Shown: positions 49,932 through 61,110, counted from the first letter of the stretch. The stretch is DNA of 64,000 nucleotides from Zeus faber (GCA_960531495.1 OY482852.1:27343621-27407620), one strand, 5' to 3'. The notes: generated by a model from the letters alone, not told the origin. Made by a program: numbers and translations.

Positions 49932-50622
49932 TGTTGTGGTTAATTAGTAACCTGTTATGGTTAAATTAGCTACCCCACATGAAAAGAACCTACTACATGT
50001 TAAACTAAATCTGATGCGATAAAACCAAATTGAGTGTATCAAAAAACCCTTTATAATTGTATCTGTCATGAAGCCAGTAGAAGGAGCCAAAAGTCTAGTA
50101 CATTTTGCTTACCAGAAGATGAAGCCAAAAGTCTAGCACATCATGCTAACCGGCAGAGGGAGCCAAAGTCTAGTCCATCCTGAGACCAGCAGAGCTGCAA
50201 AAGCCTTCCACAATACAGAAAATTAAATATTACATTTTTCAACGTCGCACAGCCGAGGACTGCAGAGTCAGCTCTCTGAACTTATCTGGAACAGAAAGTT
50301 ACAGCAACGCCCTCTTCCAAGAGAGAGAAGGGTGGCAATTGGTTGTCTGGAAAGTGACATCAGAAGGTGCTAACAGCATGCTAAGAAAGAATAAGAGCTG
50401 GGATTGGCTCAAAATGGGATTTTGAGGGATTTATGACACAAAAAAGGCAGGACATGTAAACAAGCAAAAGTTTCTCTGCGACTATAAAACATGAGAACAA
50501 CGGAAGATTAAATCAGTCAATTTCGCGAAGCCGGCTCCGAGTTTGCTGCTGTATTTGTCTTACCAATACGCAATAAACTTGATCGCATCAGATTTTGTTT
50601 CTTTCCAGGGTTTTTTCTTTCA
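49932..50622 (+). repeat. Retroviral-type LTR (3' LTR)
   Basis: It starts TGTTGTGGTTAATTAG right after the polypurine tract and probably ends near TTTCTTTCA. It has a TATA box TATAAAA at 50483-50489 and the polyadenylation signal AATAAA at 50572-50577, spaced as expected for a short R region. The upstream U3 holds about 3.5 tandem units of about 37 bp (50073-50200). The right boundary is approximate. Confidence 0.65.
50073..50200 (+). repeat. Tandem direct repeats in the LTR U3
   Basis: Units start CCAGTAGAAGGAGCCAAAAG, CCAGAAGATGAAGCCAAAAG and CCGGCAGAGGGAGCCAAAG, each followed by TCTAG(T/C)-CA. A partial fourth begins CCAGCAGAG. Tandem U3 repeats usually act as LTR enhancers. Confidence 0.75.
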
Positions 50623-50838
50623 AGTTTTGAAGTTAGAATAAGATAGAAATGTCATGCAGAGATCCAGGCTTTTTCACAGGCCCAGGCCTGAATCTCTTTG
50701 TTCACTACAATACTTTTAGCCTGAAAAACACCAAGAAGATTAATTATAATAAAAATCTGAGCAAAAACAAGGGTTCCAGCTCTATAACCTTTATTTGGAT
50801 AGCATATTTCATACAGGACATATAACTCAAAGTGCTTT
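50623..50838. repeat. Retroposon-tail-like fragment
   Basis: Contains CTTTATTTGGATAGCATATT followed by AACTCAAAGTGCTTTAT. It resembles the segments at 10200 and 61140 (TTTATATAG-C-CCTTTCA and CAAAGTCCTTTAC). Confidence 0.4.
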
Positions 50839-50841
50839 ATA

Positions 50842-51840
50842 TTAAAAGGCCATCAAATAGTAACAATAAAAACAAAGCAAACAATAATAAAGTCGAATAA
50901 TAAAATAATTAGTAGAACAAAATAAAATCAAAACAGGGTAAGTTTTTGCGAATAAAATAAAAGTAGATATACAAAATTGTGCAGAAACAAAAGAAGCAAA
51001 TTTTGGCACAAACCTCTTATAGTATCTGGCCAGCCCCAAAACTGCTTTACCTCCTTCTTAGTCTTAGGTCTTGGCATGTTCATGACCGTGGTGGTCTTAT
51101 CTACCTTTGGTCGGAGCAGATATCATACCTCCCTCCGCCCAACCGCGCACTTCTTTGGGTCGGTGGTCAGCCCCGTGTGCCTCAGGGACGCTAGAACTGG
51201 GTCCACATGCTACAGATGCCGCTCCCACGTATCGCTATAAATAACTACATCATCTAAATATGCAGCGGCAAATGTTGCATGTGGACGCAAGACCTGGTCC
51301 ATGAGTCTCTGAATGGTCGCGGGGGCATCAAACAACCCGAACAGAAGCACTCAGAACTGGTAAAGGACTTGCGGAGTGGAGAAGCCTGACTTTTCCTTGG
51401 ACTTCTGGGACAAGGGAATCTGCCAGTAGCCCTTGGTTAAATCCAGCGTTGTGAAAAAAACAAGCCGTAGCTAACCGGCTGAAAAGCTTGTCGACGCAGG
51501 GCATTGGGTAGGCTTCGAACTTTGACACCCGGTTGACCTTCCGGTAATCTACGCAGAAACTTACCGACCCATCGTGCTTACCCACTAGCACGATTGGGCT
51601 GGGCATTTGCTCCTAGATTCCTTTATTAACTCCCTGTCCAGCATGCCCTCTAATTCCCCCTGCACTATTTTCCATTTATATTCCGGCAGGCGATACAGCT
51701 GAGAGTGCACTTTCACCCCCAGGGTCGTCTCCACATGGTGGAGTATGAGGGGCGTATGGCCAGGCAGGGGAGAGAACACGTCCTCGCTCTAGCTAGGAGA
51801 GAGAGAGTCACTTAAAAGGGCCGCGGTGTGATCGGCCAGT
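50842..51840 (-). pseudogene. Ty3/gypsy reverse transcriptase fragment (-), copy 1
   Basis: Minus-strand order: YRLPEYKWKIVQGELEGMLD near 51680, then PSPIVLVGKHDGSVSFCVDY and KVNRVSKFEAYPMPCVDKLF near 51500-51600, then AAAYLDDVVIYSD with the catalytic YLDD codons at 51249-51260. It continues DPKKCAVGRREV and, near 51000, GLARYYKRFVPKFAS. These are RT domains followed by the RNase H-proximal 'GLAxYYRRF' block. Stops and shifts occur throughout. Confidence 0.85.
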
Positions 51841-51884
51841 GCTACGTACACACCTTCCCTCCATTGTTTTAGGAGGTTTAGGAG

Positions 51885-54800
51885 GTAAATTTGGGCAAAC
51901 CCCCCCAGGGGGGGGTGGAACACAGGAGACATACAGGTGTTTCTATTTTGCCGCATATGCACAGGTTGGATGGGCTTGGGAGGACATCATAGACCCCCTG
52001 GATCAAGAACTTGATCCTCTGGGGGTTCCACTGCCAGATATCCTTCCAGGTGACACTCCGCTCCATTGCCTGCTCCCACTTCATCCAGGCGCCTTGCTGC
52101 CGCGTGGCCACTGCCCTGCTGGTTCGCTCTTCCTCGACTGAAGTTCGCACCTCCTCCTGCACCAACCTCTGCCTCTCCCTTCCGCTGGCACAGTCATAAC
52201 GGGTTGCTGTAAGGCTCCCAGGTCCAGCTCTGCCTTGCACCACTGTTCCTAGGATAGCCTTGTGCTTCAGTCGTGTTTCTGCTTGCTGTACTGCATCGGC
52301 TGCCCTCCACTTCCTCCCTGTCCTCACAACAATCCCTGCTCAGACACTTTGGCAACTCTGGATCCAGAGTACTGCAGGTGTTCCTGTGCCCGTGCCACGA
52401 TGAACTCCTCGCTGACTGAGCTGAAGTGGAGCCTGAGCTTATTGGTGTTCCCATACAGCCCAATGTGCTCAGGCTGCGTGGCAATCCCAGCCATCTACGT
52501 AGATAACTGCTCACCTTTTGCTCAAAGCCTTCCACCACAGTCATGGGGACCTCGTAGATGAGCAGAGGCCAGAGGATTCTTGGGAGTATTCCATGCTGGT
52601 AAACCCAGGCCTTGAATCTTCCAGGGAGTCCTGACTTGTCCACTGTTCTTAACCAGCCCTCCAGGTCAGCACTGGTTGCCTTGATGGAATCTCTGTCGTT
52701 CAGGCTACAGTTGAAGACCTTTCCAAGGCTCTTCACCGGCTTCTCAGTGACTGATGGAATCTGATGTACTCCCAGCCTGAAGCGGAATTTGTCTATGACC
52801 TTCCCCTTCTTTAGAACCAAGGACCTTGACTTTGCAGGTTTGTAGCTCATTCGTGCCCACGCCATGATGCGCTCCAACCCCTGGAGGATCCACCTCGCTC
52901 CTGGTACAGCTGTTGTTGTCACTGTGAGGTCATCCATGAAGGCTCTGATGGGTGGTTGCCTTACTCCTGACTTGCTGAGGGGGCATTCTGCATTCTGGTT
53001 CCGCTGCCTTGACCAGCATGTTCATTGCCAGTGCAAAGAGGGTCACTGAGATTGTGCATCCAGTGATTATGCCCACTTCCAGCTGGTGCCAGTCAGATGT
53101 CATGTGGCCAGAGGAGTCTCTCAAACTGAACCTGCTGTAGTAGTCCAGGATGAGGTGTTTCACCTTCTGGGGAACATGGTGTTTCTCTAGTGCGACCTCC
53201 TACAGCTTGTGTGGTATCGAGCCAAAGGCGTTGGTGAGATCCAGCCATAGCACAGCCAGGTCCCCCCTGCCTTCTCTTGCCTCCCTGATGAGCTGGGTTA
53301 CCACGCCTGTGTGTTCCAGGCAGCCAGGAACTCCTGGTATTCCTCCCTTCTGCACTGATGTGTCGATGTACCTGTTGCTCAACAGGAAGTTGGAGAGTCT
53401 CTTGGCTACGATGCTGAAGAAGATTTTGCTCTCCACACTGAGCAAGGAGATGACACGAAACTGGTCGATGTTCTCAGACTTCTCATCTTTTGGTATGTAC
53501 ACTCCCTCAGCATACCTCCATGACTGGGCAATCTTCCCTGTCCTCCAGATCACCTTCAGGGCCCTCCAAAGCCGATGCCGTAGCTTCGGGCAGTTCTTAT
53601 ACACCTTAAACGGCACTCAGCTTGGGCCTGGTGCTGAGCTTGATCTTGCTCCCCGCACCACTTCCTCCACTTCACTTAGGCAGGGCTCCTTCAGGTTGAA
53701 GTCCACTGAAGGCTCTGGTGATGTTGTCAGTGCTTTGCATGGACCTAGCGGTTGTTCTCTGATCGGGTCACTGTACGTGGCCTTGAGGTGGTTGTTAATG
53801 ATATCCTTGGAGCAGGTGAGGCGGCCAGTCCTCTTTTGACCAAGAAGCTGCTTGGTCAACTTGAAGGGATTGGCCAGGAAGCCCGCTTCCTGGCTCTCTC
53901 TTTCCACCTCTTCCTAAGGAACTCTGCCCTCCGCAGGGTCAAGAGTTGCTTCCTTAGAACTGCTCTCAGGTCCGCTAGGCCAGCTCTCTCAACATCCCCT
54001 GCTGTCTTGTACTGCCTCTTTAGCAGCTTGAGCTCTTCCCTGAGGCTCTGGATTTTCCTCGCTCTGTGGTTCGGAGCATAGGCCGAAGGCATGGGCTTGA
54101 GTGCCTCGGTTCCAAATCGCTCAGCCGCGATGTTCACTATGAGGGTGGTCATCGTTTTCAGCTGACGGTCCACATCCCCCTTGGCTGTCGCTTCCAGGAC
54201 CCCATCTACATCCTCATCAAACTGCTGCCACTCAGTTCTCTTCGAGGATTGGGGCCACTGGATCCATGGTCTGGCTGAAGGTGCGCAGCCAGTTGTTATA
54301 GCTTGCTGGCTTTGGAGGCTCTGTGGGTTGTTGGGAGATGATGCTGTTTCTTGGGGGCTTAGGGTGGCATGTGAGCTGTTGGCAGCGGGTGCAGGCGACA
54401 CTAGGAGGCTCTGGGCACTGTGGGTTGCCTCCAGGCCTGGCCCCTCCTGCGTCTGACCAGAAGTGACTTCTGTGCATTGTGTCGTCGTTGCCGCTGCCCA
54501 ACACTTCATTCTGCCTTGATGTATCTTTAAACCCTTCTGATTCTTGCAGGTTTTACCGCAGATGCACTGTACTGTCGTCGTCGTTCCATTGTCCTGGGTC
54601 GTCGTTCTTAGATCCGTCCTGTTGGGGTGCTCATCCTCCCCCCCTCTCGGGCACCTTTGGGGGTGTTTTTCCTTTGTCGTATCTGTAGCTTGCTTTGGGT
54701 TCTTCCTCTCAGAAGAAGTGGCTTGGGCTGCCAACCCTCCCCACCCCGGTTTGCCGTCTCTCCGGCCGTCCTCTGTCTCTCCAGATGTCACCACCCTTTA
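51885..54800 (-). pseudogene. Non-LTR retrotransposon (R2/Hero-like, restriction-like endonuclease type), 3'-truncated
   Basis: On the minus strand a long N-terminal frame (54794-53856) has a C-x-C-G-x3-C zinc-finger-like motif followed by KNQKGLKIHQGRMKC. RT blocks follow: GIPGVPGCLEHTGVVTQLIR, DLAVLWLDLTNAFGSIPHKL (53200-53616) and RAFMDDLTVTTTAVPGARW with the FMDD catalytic box near 52930. A thumb-like region and VYDVLPSPSNLCICGKIE (about 51960-52010) come next. Stops after FGSIPHKL and APGPS and frameshifts near 52980 and 53880 inactivate it. Sequence ends soon after the first CxxC near 51910, so the C-terminal restriction-like endonuclease is missing. The clade assignment is from recalled family architecture. 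Confidence 0.8.
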
Positions 54801-54849
54801 CGTGGTCATCACCCAGTCTATTCCTGGTTGTCACTGGTGTCCCAGAGGT

Positions 54850-55680
54850 TTCAGTTAACAATACACCCACTGATGCACAAAACTTGGACACATCCTCAGT
54901 GTTAGCATATCTAAATGGAACAACTTTAATATCCTTTCCAACCTTAACCAAAAGGTATAATATCGGTGGCCACGGCTTCCTTCAATTCCTTCAATTACAG
55001 CAGTCTCTAAAAGTTACAATCAAATTGACGAACAACATCCTACAACCACCTGAAATTATTGAACATCTCACTCATATCGGTCACTTGAAAAATCCGTTTT
55101 CCACAACATACAAACTTTTACTAAAAATACACGACACCTTATCTTTACCTACAATGAAATGGGAAAGAGACCTTGCTGTTCCCACCGATATCAACCTGTG
55201 GAAGCTTATTTGCAACACCTATTTTATCACCCCCAACTCCAAAATGCAACTCATCCAATATAAGATTTTGCCCATATCACGGGACACAAAATGTTCAAAA
55301 TGGGTTTTGTCTATGAAGACATTTGCTCTCACTGTTCCCTTGATACCAGAGATGACTACTTTCATGCCTTCTGGCTCTGCCCACCTATCCTAGCATTCTG
55401 GACCAACATCCCCAAGAACTTATCAACCCTTCTGGGTCGCAGCATTCCAGTCTCCCTGTCTATATGTCTTCTCTGTGACCTCTCCTCAGTCGACCCACCA
55501 CTGAAACACCACCAATCCATTTTGATCGCCTTAACAATCGCCAAGAAAACAATATTACTCAATTGGAAAAAGAGAGATAATCTCACCACACTTACATCTC
55601 AATGGAAAAACCATTGGCAATATCCCAAAACAATGTTGATTCATTTAATGAAATATGGGTGCGAACCTCACTTGAACTGT
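54850..55680 (+). pseudogene. L1-type LINE ORF2 C-terminal fragment (+)
   Basis: The frame reads FLQFLQLQQSLK, then TMKWERDLAVPTDINLWKLI and MQLIQYKILPISRD. A frameshift near 55290 leads to KMGFVYEDICSHCSLDTRDD and YFHAFWLCPPILAFWTNI, then LTIAKKTILLNWKKRD. The CxxC...H...C layout is the C-terminal domain of L1-clade ORF2. It is 5'-truncated, as is usual for LINEs, and abuts the 5' end of the oppositely oriented LINE. Confidence 0.8.
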
Positions 55681-55682
55681 CA

Positions 55683-55870
55683 AATAAAACAAGAGTGTAA
55701 TAAAACCCGCTGTGCTGGCGCTTCAACACGGAAAAACCTTATGTCACACGTCCTTGGGGAGAGCCGGGGGTAGCGAACACACCACAGTGGCGTAGTCGAC
55801 AGGATCTGAGGACGATTTCACAAGATGGTGGTGCAGAAATCATTATCTTGATACAATTCCTATCCACACT
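55683..55870 (+). repeat. LTR R-U5 fragment with tRNA-Ser-type primer-binding site
   Basis: GTAATAAAACCCGCTGTG supplies a polyadenylation signal. Sequence then runs to CACACCACA-G, followed by TGGCGTAGTCGACAGGAT at 55788-55805. That 18-mer is complementary, with one mismatch by my recall, to the 3' end of vertebrate tRNA-Ser(AGA) including CCA. LTR end, one base, primer-binding site and leader (TCTGAGGACGATTTCACAAG) match the 5' side of a retroviral element. The expected + strand gag does not follow. Confidence 0.6.
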
Positions 55871-55889
55871 GTGCTATATTTGTTGTTGG

Positions 55890-56830
55890 TTATATGTAGT
55901 CTGAGTGGCTTCTTTTATTATTGGGCCCAATTGTTTTGGTTTGTATCCTGAGTCTGCCATTGCTTATGGGTTTTCCTGCCAAGTGAACCTGCAGCATTGG
56001 TTCTTCATCAAGGCTCATTGTTGTGATAGCAAACTGATGACCTGAGACTGTCAAGGCACCCCTAGTATCCATTTTGTGGCCCTCGCCAGAGGTTGATGGG
56101 GCCTGTGTGCAGGGTGCTTGATTGTCCTTGTCCTTGCTGTCATTGGTGCTGATACTGTCCAGGTGCATCGTTTTCCCATGGATTAATCCTCCAATTCTTG
56201 CTGGTATGTCCTGTCTGTCCACACCCCCAACATCTTGGTTGGTTTCCTGCTCCCTGGTAGGTCTAGGGTCTACCTCGGATTCCTGGGGGTCCTCTGATTC
56301 CACTCATCTATTGTTGTTGTTGGGGATATCTGTTGGTCCCCCCTGGTTGTTGTACTATCACTACCGGTGGATTAGGTAGTTGTGGAACAGTGAACTGAGG
56401 AGCTTGCTCGGGATTGGGGTTCTGATTTTGCCCTTGCATCACCACACCTTGAACTTTCTTTTTTTCTGTTGTAAGTTGCTGTTGAGTGAGCTTCTGCATT
56501 GTTTCCTCATCTTGCTGCTTCAGCTTCTGTTGGAGATTTTTTAAGATTGGTCACTGCATGTACTACATTATCCGTGAATTGTGGAGAAGGCATGTTGTAT
56601 AGCCCTACCACCTTGTTCATCCGGCTCTGGGCTGGTGTTGGCAATCTAACCCTAACCCTAACCCATCTATTACCCTTTTACGGAGAGCAGCCTTGTGGAA
56701 CGAATCCATGTCTGAGTCTGTTCCTGTCTGTTTGATCCACTCGCTCCTGGTGCTTTTTGTTTTTTTTGGCAGCTGCCCAATTCTCACTTCCTCCCGTACT
56801 TTCCTTCTGGGCTAGTATTAGCTATTTTAT
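55890..56830 (-). pseudogene. Endogenous retrovirus gag/protease fragment (-)
   Basis: Minus-strand frames carry a Gln/Pro-rich stretch (VQGVVMQGQNQNPNPEQ, NPPVVIVQQPGGTNRYPQQ; 56499-56308) and further upstream PSPQFTDNVVHAVTNLKKS. A second frame (56303-55890) ends with TMSLDEEPMLQVHLAGKPIS, the usual entry to a retroviral protease. A nucleocapsid Cys-His box is not preserved. Stops and shifts leave no intact product. Orientation is opposite to the LTR fragment on its left. Confidence 0.55.
56645..56666. repeat. Short telomere-like (CCCTAA)3 run
   Basis: TAACCCTAACCCTAACCC inside the antisense gag fragment. At three units it is probably incidental. Confidence 0.7.
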
Positions 56831-56839
56831 TATCAGTCT

Positions 56840-57190
56840 CTCAGTCAAGTCAGTCAAGTGGTACCCCAGATACCGTACCTCCCTCCGCCCAACCGCACAC
56901 TTCTTTGGGTTTGCGGTTTGCCCCGCGGGCTTCAGGGATGCTAGCACTGCGTCCACATGCTGCAGATGCCACTCCCGCATATCCCTATGAATAATCACAT
57001 CTGCATGCTGCTGCATGTGGACGCAGGACACGGTCCATGAGTCCCTGTTCAAGTGCCACTTGTGGAGGCGTGTTCTGGCGCAGGGCAAGGGAATGAGGAA
57101 GAGGGGGCAGGCGGAGGCAAAACAGCGCCAGTTGGCGTGTATTTGATTTAAGTTTTTTAACAAAAGGTGGCTCCCGGGCCAAAATTATCA
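56840..57190 (-). pseudogene. Ty3/gypsy reverse transcriptase fragment (-), copy 2
   Basis: The minus strand gives MDRVLRPHAA near 57040, REWHLQHVDAVLASLKPAG near 56960 and NPKKCAVGRREVRYLGYHL near 56880. It is nearly the same sequence as 51080-51320, so both come from one family. The YLDD-containing segment is deleted here. Confidence 0.85.
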
Positions 57191-57219
57191 ATCAATGGCT
57201 CGCAGGCCAATATGAATAT

Positions 57220-57772
57220 AGTCCGTACCTCGGCGCTTAAGTGCGCTCCCGCCGTGACGTATCCGGCGGCTTCCGGATCGGGCTCATCTCGCCCCGTCAA
57301 ACATGTCCCGCAAGCACGCTGATCCTCACTGCGGGGACAACAAAATATTTATTATTACTCGGTTTGGGATCGGGACAAATCAGCAGAGTCCCTCCGTTGA
57401 TTCGCCTGATCCGCAGTGGCTGAGCGGCCCCGGGATGGAAGCCTGCACCGCCTGTCTGCAGCAGAAGCTTGAACACGCCCCCTTGGTCCGCCACACTCAC
57501 CCAGCATAAAACCCAGGCATTATTCTCCAGTTTCTTCCACCCAGTCATCTCATCCAGTCGTCAGTGCAACTTGCATGCTCCAGGGCTTACACGCCAAATC
57601 ACCCATGCCAAGCAAAACCGGAACAGCTGTTAAATTCTCTTCCACTCAGCCACTCTACTCCAGCTGAACAGAAGCTTCCTCCAGAAGGCTTTAAAAGGCC
57701 GTAACATCTCATTTCACCGCAGCCTTTACTAGTCGTTTTTGAGGGTTCCGACGGCAGGGCCGAGGCCTGACA
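57220..57772 (-). repeat. Gypsy-type LTR (-), probable
   Basis: Read on the minus strand it begins TGTCAGGCCTCGGCCCTGCC at about 57772, has GGTTTTATGCTGGG (TATA-like) near 57510 and AATAATAAATATTTTG (polyadenylation-like) near 57340. It ends in the GC-rich zone. Position and orientation fit the 5' LTR of the RT fragment to its left, with most of gag and pol deleted between. The end boundary is a guess. Confidence 0.5.
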
Positions 57773-60700
57773 CCCTGAAGATTGGTTGCATTTATGAAAT
57801 TATAGAACAACAATAAAGAAAACTGTTGACATTTTATGGCTTTTTTTATTTATTATATCTAAGGAAAACACCAAAGTCTTATTAAGAAGAGAAAAAAATA
57901 TATACTGGCATGTGTAGGCCTACTTTGAAATAAATTAAAAACACAGAACGTTGCAGGCCTATTTGAGTCCTCCCCATATTTGTGGAAAATTTATAAAATA
58001 AAAAGTAGCCCACTTTGAAATAAATAAAACATATAGCTGCAGCCTAATTACTTAAATAGAGTGAACATAAAAATAGGCCAGTTTGTATTTAATTATGACT
58101 AAAGTCTGTGTGGTGTGGGGATGGTGTGGTTTAAGGTAATTGGGGATGCAGGATCAGAGTGGCTGCATACCTGTTGCTTGCTGGTTGGTCTAACAAGCAG
58201 CAGCAAAAAAAACCCATCCCCACACTCACTCAGGAAAGGAGCCCCTGTCATGATATGTCTATCTGCTCCTGGGCTTATTCCAACTGGCCCACTCTCTACA
58301 ATAAACTGGTGTGTTTACAACCCCGTCTTCTGTGTCTCTGTGCTAGAGGTCCCTGAAACACCAATTGGGTGGCGGGTGGTTAAAACTGCCACAGTCCATT
58401 TCACTGTGCTGTCATCCTCTTCTGTTTTTTTCCCTCAGTCACGTACGGCAATCTACCGTTGTGCCTGAACATAAAACACAACTACAACTCACAGTCTAAA
58501 ATAAATATTTTTCGCAAAATAATAGCCAATTAAATGATAGTGTTCTCACCTCACCTGTTTCTGAACATCACTGCAGATCAGGGCTGTGAGATGTGACTCT
58601 GATCTTCACAGAGGACTGTGAATCTGACTGTCTGGCTGTCATCTTTCGAGTTGTTTTTTTTGCATCATTTGAAAGTGAAGAATCAGAGCTTCCAAACAAG
58701 GTGCCACTTGTGCAAATCAAGCAAATATGTTTAAAGCTATGACTTGTTGACAAGGTGTGACAAACTGTTATTCTGAGAAAATCGCCTCCAAAGTTTTACC
58801 CACACCAGGTTCATTCAGCTAGTTCCCAGAATGCAAATAGGGTTGACGGACAAACAAAGCCTCATGGCTGCTTAACATAATGCTGAATGGTCCAATCACG
58901 AACAGCAAGTTTTCACAGACAAGTGAGAACGAAACACCTCCGTGTTGCGCTTAAACCGTCTGTTTACGGAAGTGACGTTGGTGCGTGACGCAAAGAGTTT
59001 TTCTTCTTCGCCGTTTCACAACAATGGCTCCGTGTGTGTAAGAGTAGTACGATTTAAAGGTTGAATTCTATCAAAACGGTTTCACATTGTGACTTCATAT
59101 CACATATCACGACTTCATACCCCCATTGGCTGGAATGTCTGCATGTGCCCAAGTAAGGGGCCGAATACTCGATTTTGATTGGTTGCTCGACACGTGAGCT
59201 CATCGGCACGCCTCGTCACGTTTCTGTTGCTTCCTTACGAAGCAGCTGCGTTCCATCAAAGCTTGAACTCTGAAAACTTAAACCCCTGATGCACATTTTA
59301 GTCGACTGAAATGTTAAAACATTTTTTTTATACGGTGTATAGGCTACACATTTTCACAACTGGAGAATGTAAGAAGCACTTTAGGCCTACAACAATAATA
59401 AATGAAAATTCAAATGTTGAAAAATGACCGTTGTTCATTTCCACATCATTTTTTGTCAAAGCCACAGGGAGCCGCTGGAGAGAGGCTAAAGAGTTGCATG
59501 GGCTCCGGAACCGCAGGTTGCCGACCTGACTGAAGTGGAAATACTGAGGAAATGGAAGCTTTCAAAAAATATCAAATATAATATTAAAAATACCTTTCTA
59601 GAAACGATCGGTATCAGATTTCATGCAACAGGTTTTTTTTTATTCTATTTTTGACAAGCCGAAAACAGATAAACTGCATTCCAGTAAAAATATGACTTCC
59701 TCCTTGTTCCACCTGTGCAGATGCTTGTTGAATTAGAAAAGCTTGCCAAACAAACACAAACGATCACCATGGGAAGTCCATACATTCTATGGAAAGTCTG
59801 ATTCCGCAACCGAATAACTATGACACCCTGAGGTGCAGAATTTCCACATCCTACTGAGGCTCTGGGATGCTTTCTGGGATGCCTTCTACTTCTACTCATG
59901 CGACAAGTTTCCGTCTGACAGTACGAATGGAAGTGACTTCGGTCACGTTTTTTTTTATTGGGCTTATAACAAAGTAAATAAGTCATGTTTTTCAAAATAA
60001 TGACGTTATCAATGTTATGTTGGATGTCACCATATTCACTATCATTTTTTATCGAAGTATAATGTAAGTGAGTTATAAAGCCATTCAGGAACATAGTTAA
60101 TGTCCAGCTGACCTAATTTGATTATGGTGGTTATGGTTATCAGCCGAGCTCATTTTTTTCCATTGTTCCTGACATATTTTGGGATGCGAAACTCAGAGAC
60201 TCAAAGACACAATTCATCAGGTCATTAGCTTCTTCAACTCGGACTGTAGGATGCGGATGCGCATTCCATGTGAAGCAGGCTAAAACAAAATATGTCCCAG
60301 AACACCGTCAGCGGAACACTCACTTCGCTGGTGAAAGAAGCACGAATGCGACAGCGGAAGGAGTTAAATGCATGTCAAATTAACGTGCTTTTTTTTTCCG
60401 TTCGGACAAGGGACGCACTGTAGACCAGAGATCGCTCCCTCTCCATTACGTAATCCACCTTCCTGATCCAAGGCGGAACCTCCTTTAGTTGGGTTTATAA
60501 TGTTCGTTTCATACAAGTAGAAACTAAATAAAACAAGTAGAAACTAAATAAAACACACAGGAAAACCGGAACGGGAACCGCACGGTACACACAGTACACA
60601 CGAGACACACAGTACACGTCTTTTCGGTCCAAAACCTCTACTTCTTTTTAAGTGTACCTCCACCTTTAAAAAAGAGGGACCCGGACCACATGTTGGGAAC

Positions 60701-60820
60701 CACGCACCAAATGGGTGAGTTTAATAAGCCTACATGTAGTTTTGCTGCATTTTATGTGTGAAATGTGTTATATTAATAAAATGCATTGTATAAATGTATG
60801 TTATTCAAGGTTTTCTTGCT
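57773..60820. other. Intergenic DNA upstream of ddc, no gene recognised
   Basis: AT-rich with several small open frames lacking family resemblance. Inverted CCAAT-like motifs (CCATTGGCTGG, GATTGGTTGCTC) and TTACGTAATCC occur near 59125-60450 and could be distal regulatory sites of ddc. A tandem duplication of AAGTAGAAACTAAATAAAAC lies at about 60515-60553. Confidence 0.45.
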
Positions 60821-60824
60821 TGCT

Positions 60825-60930
60825 ATTATTATTATTATTATTATTAGTAGTAGTAGTAGTAGTAGTAGTAGTAAGTAAGTAGTAAGTAGTATTAGTAATA
60901 ATAATAATAATAATTATAATTATAATTTAT
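60825..60930. repeat. (ATT)n-(AGT)n-(AAT)n compound microsatellite
   Basis: ATT units, then AGT units, then TAA units. The outer ATT and AAT runs are complementary and flank the AGT core. Confidence 0.9.
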
Positions 60931-61110
60931 GAATAATTATGGATCCAGTCAAGACTTAATTTAAAGCAACGTGTGTATATATTGTATCATATATTATCTA
61001 CTTTTTGTCACCGTTGAAACAAATATATTTACATGTTTATTTTCTCTCTCAGACAATGAGCCTCTATATAATACTTTTATATTCATTATAATTGTCCAAA
61101 AATATAAATG

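Noticed and set aside
54544..54858. Plus-strand frames of about 100 codons within the RLE LINE
   Set aside because: They are complements of the minus-strand LINE N-terminal frame, which has clear family motifs.
56645..56666. Interstitial telomere repeat as evidence of a chromosome fusion
   Set aside because: Only three units lie within a degenerate gag fragment; this is within chance for C/T-A-rich repeats.
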